From contig JAOPWO010000469.1 in NCBI GenBank assembly GCA_025965635.1, forward strand, positions 1-5,629: DNA of 5,629 nucleotides, given 5' to 3'. The notes under the pieces were generated by a model. That model saw only the letters and a list, made by a program, of their open reading frames with translations. It was not told the origin of the DNA and made no database searches. The stretch is from Modestobacter sp. (GTDB lineage: Bacteria > Actinomycetota > Actinomycetes > Mycobacteriales > Geodermatophilaceae). Made by a program: the position numbers and the translations under genes. Position 1 is the stretch's first letter, and every line of letters starts with the position of its first letter. Below are positions 1 through 5,629 of the stretch, piece after piece.

Positions 1-117
1 CACCCCACCGGAGCGGATGCGGCGGACGCCGACGATCTTCACCGACGGCCCGTACTCCTCGCGCGCGGCCTCGATGGCCTCCTCGCGCGTGGCGGCCTCA
101 ACGGATTGCGACGGCAC
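1..117 (-). CDS. flhF: FlhF-like flagellar SRP-type GTPase, N-terminal 39 codons only (cut by window edge)
   Basis: The reading frame begins at GTG (117-115) inside the end of flhA and runs off the left edge, so only 39 residues are visible. The peptide starts MPSQSVEAATREEAIEAARE and continues EYGPSVKIVGVRRIRSGG. This fits the FlhF N-terminal pattern known from the family: a short beta strand, then Ala-Ala-Thr/Ser-x-x-Glu-Ala, a helix, then a Gly-Pro followed by an Ile/Val-rich strand and basic residues. The distance from Met to the Ala-Ala pair (seven residues) matches Bacillus-type FlhF. GTG 117 is the first usable start, because an in-frame TGA lies just upstream at 123-121; GGGAG about nine bases before it can serve as a ribosome binding site. 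It overlaps flhA by 20 bases, suggesting translational coupling. FlhF is a membrane-associated GTPase that controls flagellar placement and number. The GTPase domain is outside the window, so identity rests on the N-terminus and on gene order; another small-domain protein remains possible. Confidence 0.
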   Translation of the reverse strand, partial: MPSQSVEAATREEAIEAAREEYGPSVKIVGVRRIRSGGV

Positions 118-2143
118 CGCTCACCACTCCCAGGGACTCGATCTGGGCCGTGCGGGACACCTCGTTGTAGGAGATGACCGACAGCCGGGGAAGGACCTGG
201 CGGACCAGGCGGGACAGGGCGGCGCGCACCTGCGGCGAACACACCAGGACAGGGGACAGGTTCGCGCGCTCTGCCTCCTCGAGCAGTTCCGTGCATCCGC
301 GGACGAGGACGTCCACGGTGTGTCCGTCCAGGGCGAGGACCTGGCCCTCGGCCCCCTGACGGATCGACTCGAGCAGTCGCTGCTCGAACCCGGGCTCGAG
401 GGTGATGACGTGCAGCCGCTCGTCGGGAGTGACGTAGGGATGGCTGATCGCCGCGCCGAGCGCGTTGCGCACGGCCTCGACGAGCCCGTCGAGGTCGGTG
501 GAGGTCTTGGCCCGCAACGACAGCGCCTCGAAGATCCGGACCAGGTCGCGGATCGACACGTCCTCGTCGAGCAGCGCCGCGAGCACCCGCTGGATCTCGC
601 CGGTGGTGAGCAGGGTCGGGGTGAGCTCCTCGACCACGACCGGGTGCGAGCGGCGGATCATCTCGATGAGCAGCCGGACGTCCTCACGCCCGAGCAGCGC
701 CGAGGCGTTCTGCCGGACGACCTCGGCCAGGTGGGTGGTGATGACCGAGGAGCGGTCGACCACGGTGGCGCCGGCCATCTCGGCCTGGCGCTGCAGCTCC
801 GACGGGACCCACTTGGCCGGCAGCCCGAACACCGGCTCGCGGGTGGCCTTGCCGGGCAGCCCGTCGAGGTGGTCGCCGATGGCCAGCACGGTGCCGGCCG
901 GTGAGGTGCCCTTCGCGGCGGGCACGCCGTTGAGCCAGATGACGTACTCGGACGCCGGCAGGTCCAGGTTGTCCCGGGTGCGGACCAGCGGGATGACCAG
1001 GCCGGTGTCCATGGCCACCTTCCGGCGCAGCGCCTTGACCCGGTCGAGCAGGTCGCCGCCGCGGGCGGTGTCGACCAGCTCGACGAGGTCGAAGGCCACC
1101 TCGAGCTCGAGCGGGTCGATCCGCATCCGCTCGGCGATCGCCTCGGGCGAGTCGGGCAGGGCCTCGGCGTCCGGTCCGGCGGCCGGCTCGTCGTCGTCGT
1201 CCTCGGTCTCGACGACCTCGGTGACCCGGCTGGCCGCGAACAGGAAGAGGCTCCCGACGAGCAGGAAGGGCAGCTTGGGCAGACCCGGGATGAGGCACAG
1301 CGCGATGGCGGCGCCGCCGGCGATCCGCAGCGGCTGCTTGTTCCGGCCCAGCTGCTTGACCAGGTCCTGGCCCATGTCGCCGTCGGACGCCGCGCGGGTC
1401 ACGATCAGGCCGGTGGCGGTGGAGATGAGCAGCGCCGGGATCTGCGAGCCCAGACCGTCGCCGACGTTCAGCAGCGAGTAGGTCGAGACCGCCTCACCGG
1501 GGGCCATGCCACGCTGCATCACGCCGATGGCGAAGCCCCCGATGAGGTTGATCAGCGTGACGATGATGCCGGCGATGGCGTCGCCCTTGACGAACTTGCT
1601 GGCACCGTCCATCGAGCCGTAGAAGTCGGCCTCGGAGGTGACCTCCAGGCGGCGCTTGCGGGCCTGCTTCTCGTTGATCAGCCCGGCGTTCAGGTCGGCG
1701 TCGATGGCCATCTGCTTGCCGGGCATCGCGTCCAGGGTGAAGCGGGCGCCGACCTCGGCCACGCGGCCGGCGCCGTTGGTGATGACGACGAACTGGATGA
1801 TCGTCAGGATCACGAAGATCACCAGGCCGACGATCAGCGAGCCGCCGATGACGAAGTGGCCGAAGGCCTCGATGACCTTGCCGGCGTAACCGTCGGTGAG
1901 CACGAGCCGGGTCGAGGAGACGTTGAGCGCCAGGCGCATCAGCGTGGCGATGAGCACCAGGGCCGGGAAGACGGCGAAGTCCAGCGGTCGCTTGATCTGC
2001 ATCGACACCAGCAGGATCAGCAACGAGAACGTGATGTTCAGTCCGAGCAGCAGGTCCAGCAGCGCGGCCGGCAACGGCACCACCAGCATCAGGACGATCG
2101 AGACGACGCCGATGGGAACGGCTGCCTTGCTCAGGTTCCGCAT
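98..2143 (-). CDS. flhA: FlhA, flagellar export gate ring protein
   Basis: This 681-residue protein is close to the usual FlhA length. FlhA forms the nonameric inner-membrane ring of the flagellar type III export apparatus; its membrane half couples export to the proton motive force and its cytoplasmic half docks chaperone-substrate complexes. Residues 8-122 hold the first hydrophobic helices with the conserved stretch RLALNVSSTRLVL (70-82). The FHIPEP family signature is complete at 127-150 (begins RVAEVGARFTLDAMPGKQ, ends with an Ile-Asp-x-Asp). More membrane helices lie at roughly 186-208, 226-248 and 272-306. An acidic linker (DDDDE at 315-319) leads to the cytoplasmic domain, which includes the conserved LTTGEIQRVLAALL (512-525), and the protein ends GVVSGAVAIR. 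The start ATG at 2143 was chosen because GGAGG lies seven bases upstream and the product then begins with a normal FlhA N-terminus. The frame stays open for 72 further codons into flhB, but that extension is low-complexity, Arg/Pro/Ala-rich and unlike FlhA. It follows flhB by 145 bp and overlaps flhF. Confidence 0.
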   Translation of the reverse strand: MRNLSKAAVPIGVVSIVLMLVVPLPAALLDLLLGLNITFSLLILLVSMQIKRPLDFAVFPALVLIATLMRLALNVSSTRLVLTDGYAGKVIEAFGHFVIGGSLIVGLVIFVILTIIQFVVITNGAGRVAEVGARFTLDAMPGKQMAIDADLNAGLINEKQARKRRLEVTSEADFYGSMDGASKFVKGDAIAGIIVTLINLIGGFAIGVMQRGMAPGEAVSTYSLLNVGDGLGSQIPALLISTATGLIVTRAASDGDMGQDLVKQLGRNKQPLRIAGGAAIALCLIPGLPKLPFLLVGSLFLFAASRVTEVVETEDDDDEPAAGPDAEALPDSPEAIAERMRIDPLELEVAFDLVELVDTARGGDLLDRVKALRRKVAMDTGLVIPLVRTRDNLDLPASEYVIWLNGVPAAKGTSPAGTVLAIGDHLDGLPGKATREPVFGLPAKWVPSELQRQAEMAGATVVDRSSVITTHLAEVVRQNASALLGREDVRLLIEMIRRSHPVVVEELTPTLLTTGEIQRVLAALLDEDVSIRDLVRIFEALSLRAKTSTDLDGLVEAVRNALGAAISHPYVTPDERLHVITLEPGFEQRLLESIRQGAEGQVLALDGHTVDVLVRGCTELLEEAERANLSPVLVCSPQVRAALSRLVRQVLPRLSVISYNEVSRTAQIESLGVVSGAVAIR

Positions 2144-2288
2144 CCGGTCTCCTCCCCCGCACCAGGCCTCCGCCCGCGCGCGGACTGCCAGGAGGAGCGG
2201 CGCGCTCCCCACAGCCGTTCTCGGCAGTCGGCCCGGACGGCGGTACCGGGGAAGCGGGCGGTGTGGCCCTCCTGCAGGGTCCGCGGCG
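2144..2288 (-). other. flhB-flhA spacer with two small inverted repeats
   Basis: This 145-bp stretch separates the flhB stop from the flhA start and holds no gene I can support. Two short perfect inverted repeats sit shortly before the flhA ribosome binding site. One is at 2194-2208 (GGAGCG and CGCTCC, three-base loop), the other at 2169-2184 (TCCGC and GCGGA, six-base loop). No T-tract follows either, so they are not typical intrinsic terminators. No sigma-28-like or housekeeping promoter could be recognised. In DNA this rich in G+C such stems can occur by chance; an mRNA structure affecting flhA translation is only a possibility. Confidence 0.
2149..2158 (-). promoter_or_regulatory. Strong Shine-Dalgarno sequence of flhA
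   Basis: The minus strand reads GGGGGAGGAG here, with the GGAGG core seven bases before ATG 2143. It is the best ribosome binding site in the window and decides the flhA start against the longer open frame that runs back into flhB. Confidence 0.
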
Positions 2289-3419
2289 TCAGCGACGGCG
2301 GGCGCGGGGGAGGCCCTCGGTGACCGGTGCCTGGAAACCGGGCCGGTGCATCCCGCCACGGACCCCGCGGGCGGACAGCTGCATGACGAAGGCCAGCACC
2401 CGGGCCACGGCGGTGAACAGCTGGGCCGGCACCTCCTGGCCCAGGTCGCACGACGCGTGCAGGGCCCGGGCCAGCGGGATGTCCTGCACCATCGGCACCC
2501 GGTTCTCCTCGGCCAGCGCGCGCAGCCGGGCGGCCACCTCGCCGGCGCCCTTGGCCACCACCCGCGGTGCGCCCTTGGCCGGGTCGTACTTCAGCGCGAC
2601 GGCCACGTGCGTGGGGTTGACCAGCAGGACGTCGGCGTCCGCGACCTCGCTCATCATCCGGCCGCGGGACATCGCCATCTGCGTCGCCCGCCGCTGCGCC
2701 TTGACGTGCGGGTCGCCCTCGGACTGCTTGTGCTCCTGCTTGATCTCGGTGTGGCTCATCTTCAGCTGCTTCATCATCTTCGTGCGGACGACGATGTAGT
2801 CGGCGACCGCGATGACCAGGCCGGTGATGCCCACGACGCGGAACATGAGGATGGCGGACTCGGTGAACACGGCGGTGATCCGGGACAGCGGGAGCGCCCC
2901 TGAGGCCGACACCAACTCCTGCGCCCGGTCCGAGGTGGTGATGATGACGACGGCCAGCGCGGCGGTCTTGATCAGCGCCTTGATGGCCTCCCAGAGACCC
3001 TGGGTGCCGAACATCCGCTTCAACCCCGGCAGCGGGTCGAACTTCTTCAGCGTCGGCTTCATGCCCTTGGTGGCCAGCGTGACGCCGCCCTGGGCCGCCG
3101 ACGCCAGCGTCCCGACCAGCATCAGCGCCAGCGCCATCGGCAGCACCGTGGTGAGGAAGGCGATCAGCGCCTGGCCCATCAGCGCGGTCAGCGCGGAGGT
3201 CTGCGGGTCCTTGGCCACCGCACCGACCTGCAAGAACAGCTCCTGCGCCTCGTCGAAGGAGTTGCCCACCAGCATCGGCAGCAGGACGCTGGCTGCGGCC
3301 GCGCCCAGCCAGGTGCCCAGTTCCTGGGTCCGCGGGATCTGGCCTTCCTTGCGGGCCTTCTTGATCCGCTCCGGAGTCGGCTTCTCGGTCTTCTCCCCGC
3401 CCGGCCCGTCCTTAGCCAC
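2289..3419 (-). CDS. flhB: FlhB, flagellar export gate and substrate-specificity switch protein
   Basis: This 376-residue protein matches the normal FlhB size. FlhB sits at the cytoplasmic mouth of the export channel and switches export from rod/hook to filament substrates. The N-terminus shows the family hallmark EKTEKPTPERIKKARKEGQI (9-28). Hydrophobic helices lie at about 37-51, 83-108, 146-162 and 186-210. The conserved basic connector with MKQLKMSHTEIKQEHKQSEG (216-235) leads into the cytoplasmic domain. The self-cleavage motif NPTH is intact at 268-271; in characterised FlhB the bond between Asn and Pro is cut by Asn cyclisation. The motif is followed by the usual HVAVALKYDP. The C-terminus is a short Arg/Pro/Gly-rich tail of about 25 residues. 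The start is GTG 3419, the first possible start after the in-frame stop of fliR; the upstream GGGGTGG is a weak ribosome binding site. The gene lies 42 bp after fliR. I see no disrupted residue. Confidence 0.
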   Translation of the reverse strand: MAKDGPGGEKTEKPTPERIKKARKEGQIPRTQELGTWLGAAAASVLLPMLVGNSFDEAQELFLQVGAVAKDPQTSALTALMGQALIAFLTTVLPMALALMLVGTLASAAQGGVTLATKGMKPTLKKFDPLPGLKRMFGTQGLWEAIKALIKTAALAVVIITTSDRAQELVSASGALPLSRITAVFTESAILMFRVVGITGLVIAVADYIVVRTKMMKQLKMSHTEIKQEHKQSEGDPHVKAQRRATQMAMSRGRMMSEVADADVLLVNPTHVAVALKYDPAKGAPRVVAKGAGEVAARLRALAEENRVPMVQDIPLARALHASCDLGQEVPAQLFTAVARVLAFVMQLSARGVRGGMHRPGFQAPVTEGLPRARRR

Positions 3420-3461
3420 GTGCCACCACCCCGGCCGTCGGTGCCCACCCGTCCGCCATCG

Positions 3462-4226
3462 TCAGCCACCCCGCATCGAGGTCATCGCCTCGACCGCGCT
3501 GCCCATCAGCGCGTCGAGGGCGGGCGGGAGGAGGGGGAAGGTGAGCCCGAGCAGCGCCAGGGTCACCATGATCTTCACCGGGAAGCCCAGCGAGAAGATG
3601 TTCAGCGCGGGCGCGGCCTTGCTCAGCAGTGCCAGGGCCACATCGGTGAGCAGCAGCACGGCCACCATCGGGCCGGCGATCTGCAACGCGGCCAGGAACA
3701 TCATCGCGAACGCCGTCATCATCGCCGAGCCCAGCTGGGCGGTGTCCAGCGTGCCGCCCAGCGGCAGCCCGTCGTAGGACGTCACGAACCCGCGGACCAG
3801 CAGCAGGTGGCCGCCGCTGGTGAACAGCAGCGTGATGGCCAGCAGGTAGTGCAGCCGGCCGATCGAGGAGTTGGTGGTCAGCGACAGCGGGTCGTAGGCC
3901 GGTTGCAGGGAGAACCCGCCGGTCACGTCGATGATGTCGCCGGCCAGCTGGACGGCGGTGAACAGCACCTGGACCAGGAAGCCCAGCGCGGCGCCGATGA
4001 CGGACTCGGTGATCGCGGCGACCACCAGGAAGCCGGCGGTGACGGCGGGCATGTCGGCCGAGAGCTGGGGGAAGACGACCAGCGACAGGGCCAGGGCGAG
4101 AGCGCCCTTGACCGCCATCGGGATGCCGTTGGAGTTGAACGGTGGCGCCAGGACGACGAACCCGGTCGCCCGTGCCGTGCCCAGCAGCAGCGCAGCCAGC
4201 GTCGCCGACGGGACCGTGAGGTCCAC
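3462..4226 (-). CDS. fliR: FliR, flagellar export channel protein
   Basis: This 254-residue, highly hydrophobic protein has the usual FliR length. FliR joins FliP and FliQ in the export channel complex that nucleates the flagellar basal body in the cytoplasmic membrane. Features seen in order are an N-terminal helix (7-28) with the FVVLAPPF stretch, a second helix (39-53), the conserved ESVIGAALGF (74-83), AGDIIDVTGGFS (95-106), a hydrophobic segment RLHYLLAITLLF (124-135), and the FliR family core LQIAGPMVAVLLLTDVALAL (181-200), followed by LNIFSLGFPVKI (208-219) and a final helix. The start is GTG 4226, seven bases after the fliQ stop; GAGGG lies about four bases upstream, close for a ribosome binding site, so coupling to fliQ translation is likely. 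The protein ends MRGG. Nothing is missing compared with the family. Confidence 0.
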   Translation of the reverse strand: MDLTVPSATLAALLLGTARATGFVVLAPPFNSNGIPMAVKGALALALSLVVFPQLSADMPAVTAGFLVVAAITESVIGAALGFLVQVLFTAVQLAGDIIDVTGGFSLQPAYDPLSLTTNSSIGRLHYLLAITLLFTSGGHLLLVRGFVTSYDGLPLGGTLDTAQLGSAMMTAFAMMFLAALQIAGPMVAVLLLTDVALALLSKAAPALNIFSLGFPVKIMVTLALLGLTFPLLPPALDALMGSAVEAMTSMRGG

Positions 4227-4233
4227 CGGGCCC

Positions 4234-4509
4234 TCAGCTCTTGCCGAGCAACCGGGGCAGGGACTCGAACAGGTGGTCGGTGAAGGACACCAGCTCGGCG
4301 AGCACCCAGTTGCCGGTCAGCAGCAGCGCGATCGCCACCGCGATCATCTTCGGCACGAACGACAGCGTCGGTTCCTGGATCTGGGTGGCGGCCTGGAACA
4401 GCGAGATCATGAAACCGACCAGGAGGGCGGTCAGCAGGATGGGGGCGGCGATCTTGGCCGACAGCATCATCGTCTGCATCGCGATGTCGGTGACGTCGGA
4501 GTCGCTCAT
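4234..4509 (-). CDS. fliQ: FliQ, small flagellar export channel protein
   Basis: This 91-residue protein has the typical FliQ size and two-helix hairpin layout. FliQ copies wrap around the FliP/FliR core of the export channel. A first helix spans about 17-40 (SAKIAAPILLTALLVGFMIS), a second about 54-73. Between them is the conserved QIQEPTLSFVPK (43-54), the best family marker. The ATG at 4509 is preceded by GGGGA with six bases of spacing, a reasonable ribosome binding site. Upstream is a 154-bp spacer after fliP, which is longer than the other junctions on this side of the operon; downstream fliR follows after 7 bp. The identification is firm from the motif, size and gene order. Confidence 0.
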   Translation of the reverse strand: MSDSDVTDIAMQTMMLSAKIAAPILLTALLVGFMISLFQAATQIQEPTLSFVPKMIAVAIALLLTGNWVLAELVSFTDHLFESLPRLLGKS

Positions 4510-4667
4510 CGCTCGTCCCCGGACTCGTTCCGCTCCTCGGTCGACAGCACGGGTCGCCTCCGCGGACGCCCCGCTCCTCGCTCGCTGGCGCTCGCCGCGA
4601 TGCTCACGCCCGGTCGGCCCGGGGCCTCTCCCCGCGAGGCCCGCCCGCCCGTCGTCCTCGCGCTCAC
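4506..4667 (-). CDS. Doubtful 53-codon open frame bridging fliP and fliQ
   Basis: A frame starts at GTG 4667-4665, overlapping the fliP stop as GTGA, and ends at TGA 4508-4506, overlapping the fliQ start as ATGA. It fills the whole spacer without an internal stop. The peptide begins VSARTTGGRASRGEAPGRPG and ends STEERNESGDER; it is Arg/Gly/Ala/Ser-rich, with no hydrophobic segment and no family I recognise. Against coding: it uses CGA four times, AGG twice, and several GGA and GGG codons, unlike the CGC/CGG/GGC preference of its neighbours; part of the same DNA looks repeat-like; and stop-free frames of this length are common in DNA this GC-rich. For coding: the exact four-base overlaps on both sides. 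I judge it more likely non-coding. Confidence 0.
   Translation of the reverse strand: MSARTTGGRASRGEAPGRPGVSIAASASERGAGRPRRRPVLSTEERNESGDER
4530..4606. repeat. Candidate dispersed repeat element in the fliP-fliQ spacer
   Basis: The segment has internal repetition. CCGCTCCTCG occurs on the plus strand at 4530-4539 and again at 4571-4580, and on the minus strand GCGAGCG occurs twice, separated by CCA, at 4595-4583. Its composition (alternating GAGC/GCGAGC units) differs from the flanking genes. Such GAGCGA-type spacers resemble short interspersed intergenic elements known from actinobacterial genomes, but only one copy lies in this window, so repetition across the genome is an inference. No terminal inverted repeats or target-site duplication are evident. 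The boundaries are approximate. Confidence 0.
4622..4642 (-). other. Hairpin just after the fliP stop codon
   Basis: On the transcript strand GGGCCTC (4642-4636) and GAGGCCC (4628-4622) form a perfect seven-base-pair stem with a seven-base loop, beginning 21 bases after the fliP stop. There is no following T-tract, so it is not a standard intrinsic terminator. A second, weaker stem (CCCGG with CCGGG, 4623-4609) would compete for two of its bases. It could stabilise the upstream message or lower read-through into fliQ, but chance is plausible at this base composition. Confidence 0.
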
Positions 4668-5515
4668 GTGTACGACCCCACCAGTGCCGTGGTGACCAGC
4701 GTCCAGCCGTCCACCACCACGAACAGCAGCAGCTTGAAGGGCAGCGACACGACCGACGGCGGCACCATCATCATGCCCATCGCCATCAGCGAGGCGCTGA
4801 CCAGCATGTCCAGCACCAGGAACGGGATGAACACGACCAGCCCGATGATGAAGGCGCTCTTGAGCTCCGAGAGCACGAACGCCGGGATCAGGGTCAGCAT
4901 GCTCACCGACTCCCGGTCGGCCGGCTGCTCCTCACCGGACAGCCCGACCATCAGCTTGAGCTCGTCGTCCCGCGTGTTGGAGAGCAGGAACTCCTTGAGC
5001 GGGGCCGACCCGGAGTCGTAGGCCTGCGCGGCCGTGATGCCGCCGTCGAGGTAGGGCTGGACGGCGAGGTCGTTGATCTCGCCGAACACCGGCCCCATCA
5101 CGAAGATGGTGAGGAACAGCGCGAGCCCGGTGAGCACCTGGTTCGGCGGCGAGGTGGGCAGGCCCAGCGCGTTCCGGGTCAGGGCCAGCACCACGATGAT
5201 CTTGGTGAACGACGTCACCAGCAGCAGGGCGGACGGCGCGATGGACAGCACCGTGATGGCCAGGATGAGCGTGACCGCGGTGCTCGGGCTGTCGCCGCCG
5301 ATGGAGATGTCCACCCCGCCGTCCACGGCGGGGCCGGTCGGTGCGACCGGCGCCGTCGGCGCCGTGGGGGCGGTCGGTGCCGCGGATGCCGGCCCGGCCA
5401 GCGCCACGGTGGTGAGGAAGGCGGCGCCGAGGACCAGCAGCCCGAGCGGGAACAGCGCCGCCACCCGACGGGCACCGGCTGCCGCCGGGCCGGCCGACGG
5501 CAGCGGGAGGATCAC
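4664..5515 (-). CDS. fliP: FliP, flagellar export channel core protein with signal peptide
   Basis: FliP forms the core ring of the flagellar export channel in the membrane. With a start at GTG 5515 the product has 283 residues, longer than the roughly 245 of enterobacterial FliP because of its N-terminus. Residues 1-45 look like a cleavable signal peptide: Arg-Arg at 16-17, a hydrophobic core about 18-40, and a possible cleavage site after GPASA (45). Then comes APTAPTAPTAPVAPTGP (46-62), an Ala/Pro/Thr repeat, and the conserved FliP body with TSFTKIIVVLALTRNALG (101-118), PPNQVLTGLALFLT (123-136), PAFVLSELKSAFIIG (211-225), and SLPFKLLLFVVVDGW (257-271), which match the two FliP family signatures. 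The start was chosen because GTG 5515 overlaps the fliO stop as GTGA and gives a proper signal peptide; an upstream in-frame GTG or ATG-type start (to 5560) would lie within fliO. No clear Shine-Dalgarno sequence is visible, so coupling to fliO is likely. Confidence 0.
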   Translation of the reverse strand: MILPLPSAGPAAAGARRVAALFPLGLLVLGAAFLTTVALAGPASAAPTAPTAPTAPVAPTGPAVDGGVDISIGGDSPSTAVTLILAITVLSIAPSALLLVTSFTKIIVVLALTRNALGLPTSPPNQVLTGLALFLTIFVMGPVFGEINDLAVQPYLDGGITAAQAYDSGSAPLKEFLLSNTRDDELKLMVGLSGEEQPADRESVSMLTLIPAFVLSELKSAFIIGLVVFIPFLVLDMLVSASLMAMGMMMVPPSVVSLPFKLLLFVVVDGWTLVTTALVGSYT

Positions 5516-5629
5516 CGGCGGACCGTCCGGTCGCGCAGGTCCTGGACCAGCGCCCCCCACGCACCCCGGTCCAGGACCGAGCCCGCCAGCCGGCCGGAGC
5601 TGTGCTGGGTGCTCAGCGCCCGCCGGGGG
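5512..5629 (-). CDS. fliO: FliO, C-terminal end only (5' part outside window)
   Basis: An open frame enters from the right edge and stops at TGA 5514-5512, sharing four bases with the fliP start. The 38 visible residues include GRLAGSVLDRGAWGALVQDL and end RDRTVRR. This agrees with the C-terminus of actinobacterial FliO-like proteins, which commonly have a Gly-Ser-x-Leu stretch, a Trp, and an Arg-Glu/Asp-Arg-Thr-Val-Arg-Arg ending. FliO is a small membrane protein that helps FliP assemble. The membrane segment is not in the window, so identification depends on this short tail and on the position directly before fliP. Confidence 0.
   Translation of the reverse strand, partial: PRRALSTQHSSGRLAGSVLDRGAWGALVQDLRDRTVRR

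Noticed and set aside
17..1481. Long plus-strand open frames opposite flhA (about 295 and 338 codons)
   Set aside because: They run antisense to a complete, well-conserved FlhA. Their peptides are Arg/Ser/Gly/His/Gln-rich with no recognisable domain, as expected from the complement of GC-rich codons.
2194..2208. Intrinsic terminator after flhB
   Set aside because: The stem is only six base pairs, there is no T-tract, and flhA follows in the same direction with its own strong ribosome binding site.
2144..2359. Longer form of FlhA starting at GTG 2359 inside flhB
   Set aside because: The added 72 residues are low-complexity, overlap the flhB end, and are not part of the FlhA family. The ATG at 2143 has a strong Shine-Dalgarno sequence.
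3414..3461. 15-codon frame (ATG 3459, ends TAA inside the flhB start) as a leader peptide
   Set aside because: It has no good ribosome binding site of its own, and frames this short are expected by chance. No attenuator-like structure follows.
4501..4670. CRISPR array or tRNA in the fliP-fliQ spacer
   Set aside because: The repeats are only 7-10 bases with irregular spacing, and no cloverleaf can be drawn.
1856..4695. Further long plus-strand frames opposite flhA, flhB, fliR and fliQ
   Set aside because: All are antisense shadows of intact flagellar genes, of low complexity and without family resemblance or good ribosome binding sites.
5516..5560. Longer form of FliP starting up to 45 bases upstream, within fliO
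   Set aside because: GTG 5515 gives the GTGA overlap with the fliO stop and a normal signal peptide; the extra 15 residues (Gly/Pro/Ala-rich) come from the fliO coding sequence in another frame.

Overview
This 5.6 kb window is a compact, single-direction gene block (all on the minus strand) encoding the core of the flagellar type III protein export gate. Read in the direction of transcription the order is fliO (3' end only), fliP, fliQ, fliR, flhB, flhA and the first 39 codons of an flhF-like gene. The order fliO-P-Q-R-flhB-flhA-flhF is the classical one seen in many Gram-positive bacteria. The very high G+C content, GC-rich third codon positions, frequent GTG starts and family-level sequence character point to a motile high-GC actinobacterium. 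A Geodermatophilaceae-like or Nocardioides-like host is a guess from style and cannot be proved from this window.

Layout, right to left: 5629-5512 is the C-terminus of FliO. 5515-4664 is FliP, overlapping fliO by four bases (GTGA). 4663-4510 is a 154-bp spacer before fliQ with a hairpin, a repeat-like purine/CG-rich segment and an open 53-codon frame that bridges fliP and fliQ. 4509-4234 is FliQ, 4226-3462 is FliR (7 bp after fliQ) and 3419-2289 is FlhB (42 bp after fliR). 2288-2144 is a 145-bp spacer with two small inverted repeats and a strong Shine-Dalgarno sequence. 2143-98 is FlhA. 117-1 is the start of FlhF, overlapping the end of flhA by 20 bases. No convincing promoter or terminator is visible; the transcript probably starts upstream of the window and runs on past its left edge.

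Working together: FliP, FliQ and FliR form the helical export channel, FliO assists FliP assembly, FlhB carries the self-cleaving substrate-specificity switch, and FlhA forms the nonameric ring that docks export chaperone-substrate complexes and uses the proton motive force. FlhF is an SRP-type GTPase that positions or numbers flagella. All gate proteins look intact, with their family signatures.

I do not see an unknown biological system here; the coding part is ordinary and well conserved. What merits a second look lies in the two spacers, above all the fliP-fliQ spacer, plus the lengthened Ala/Pro/Thr-rich FliP N-terminus. The long open frames on the plus strand are antisense shadows of GC-rich codons and are not annotated as genes. 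[Form note: the original answer gave no confidence values; the 0 in every feature is a placeholder, not an estimate.]
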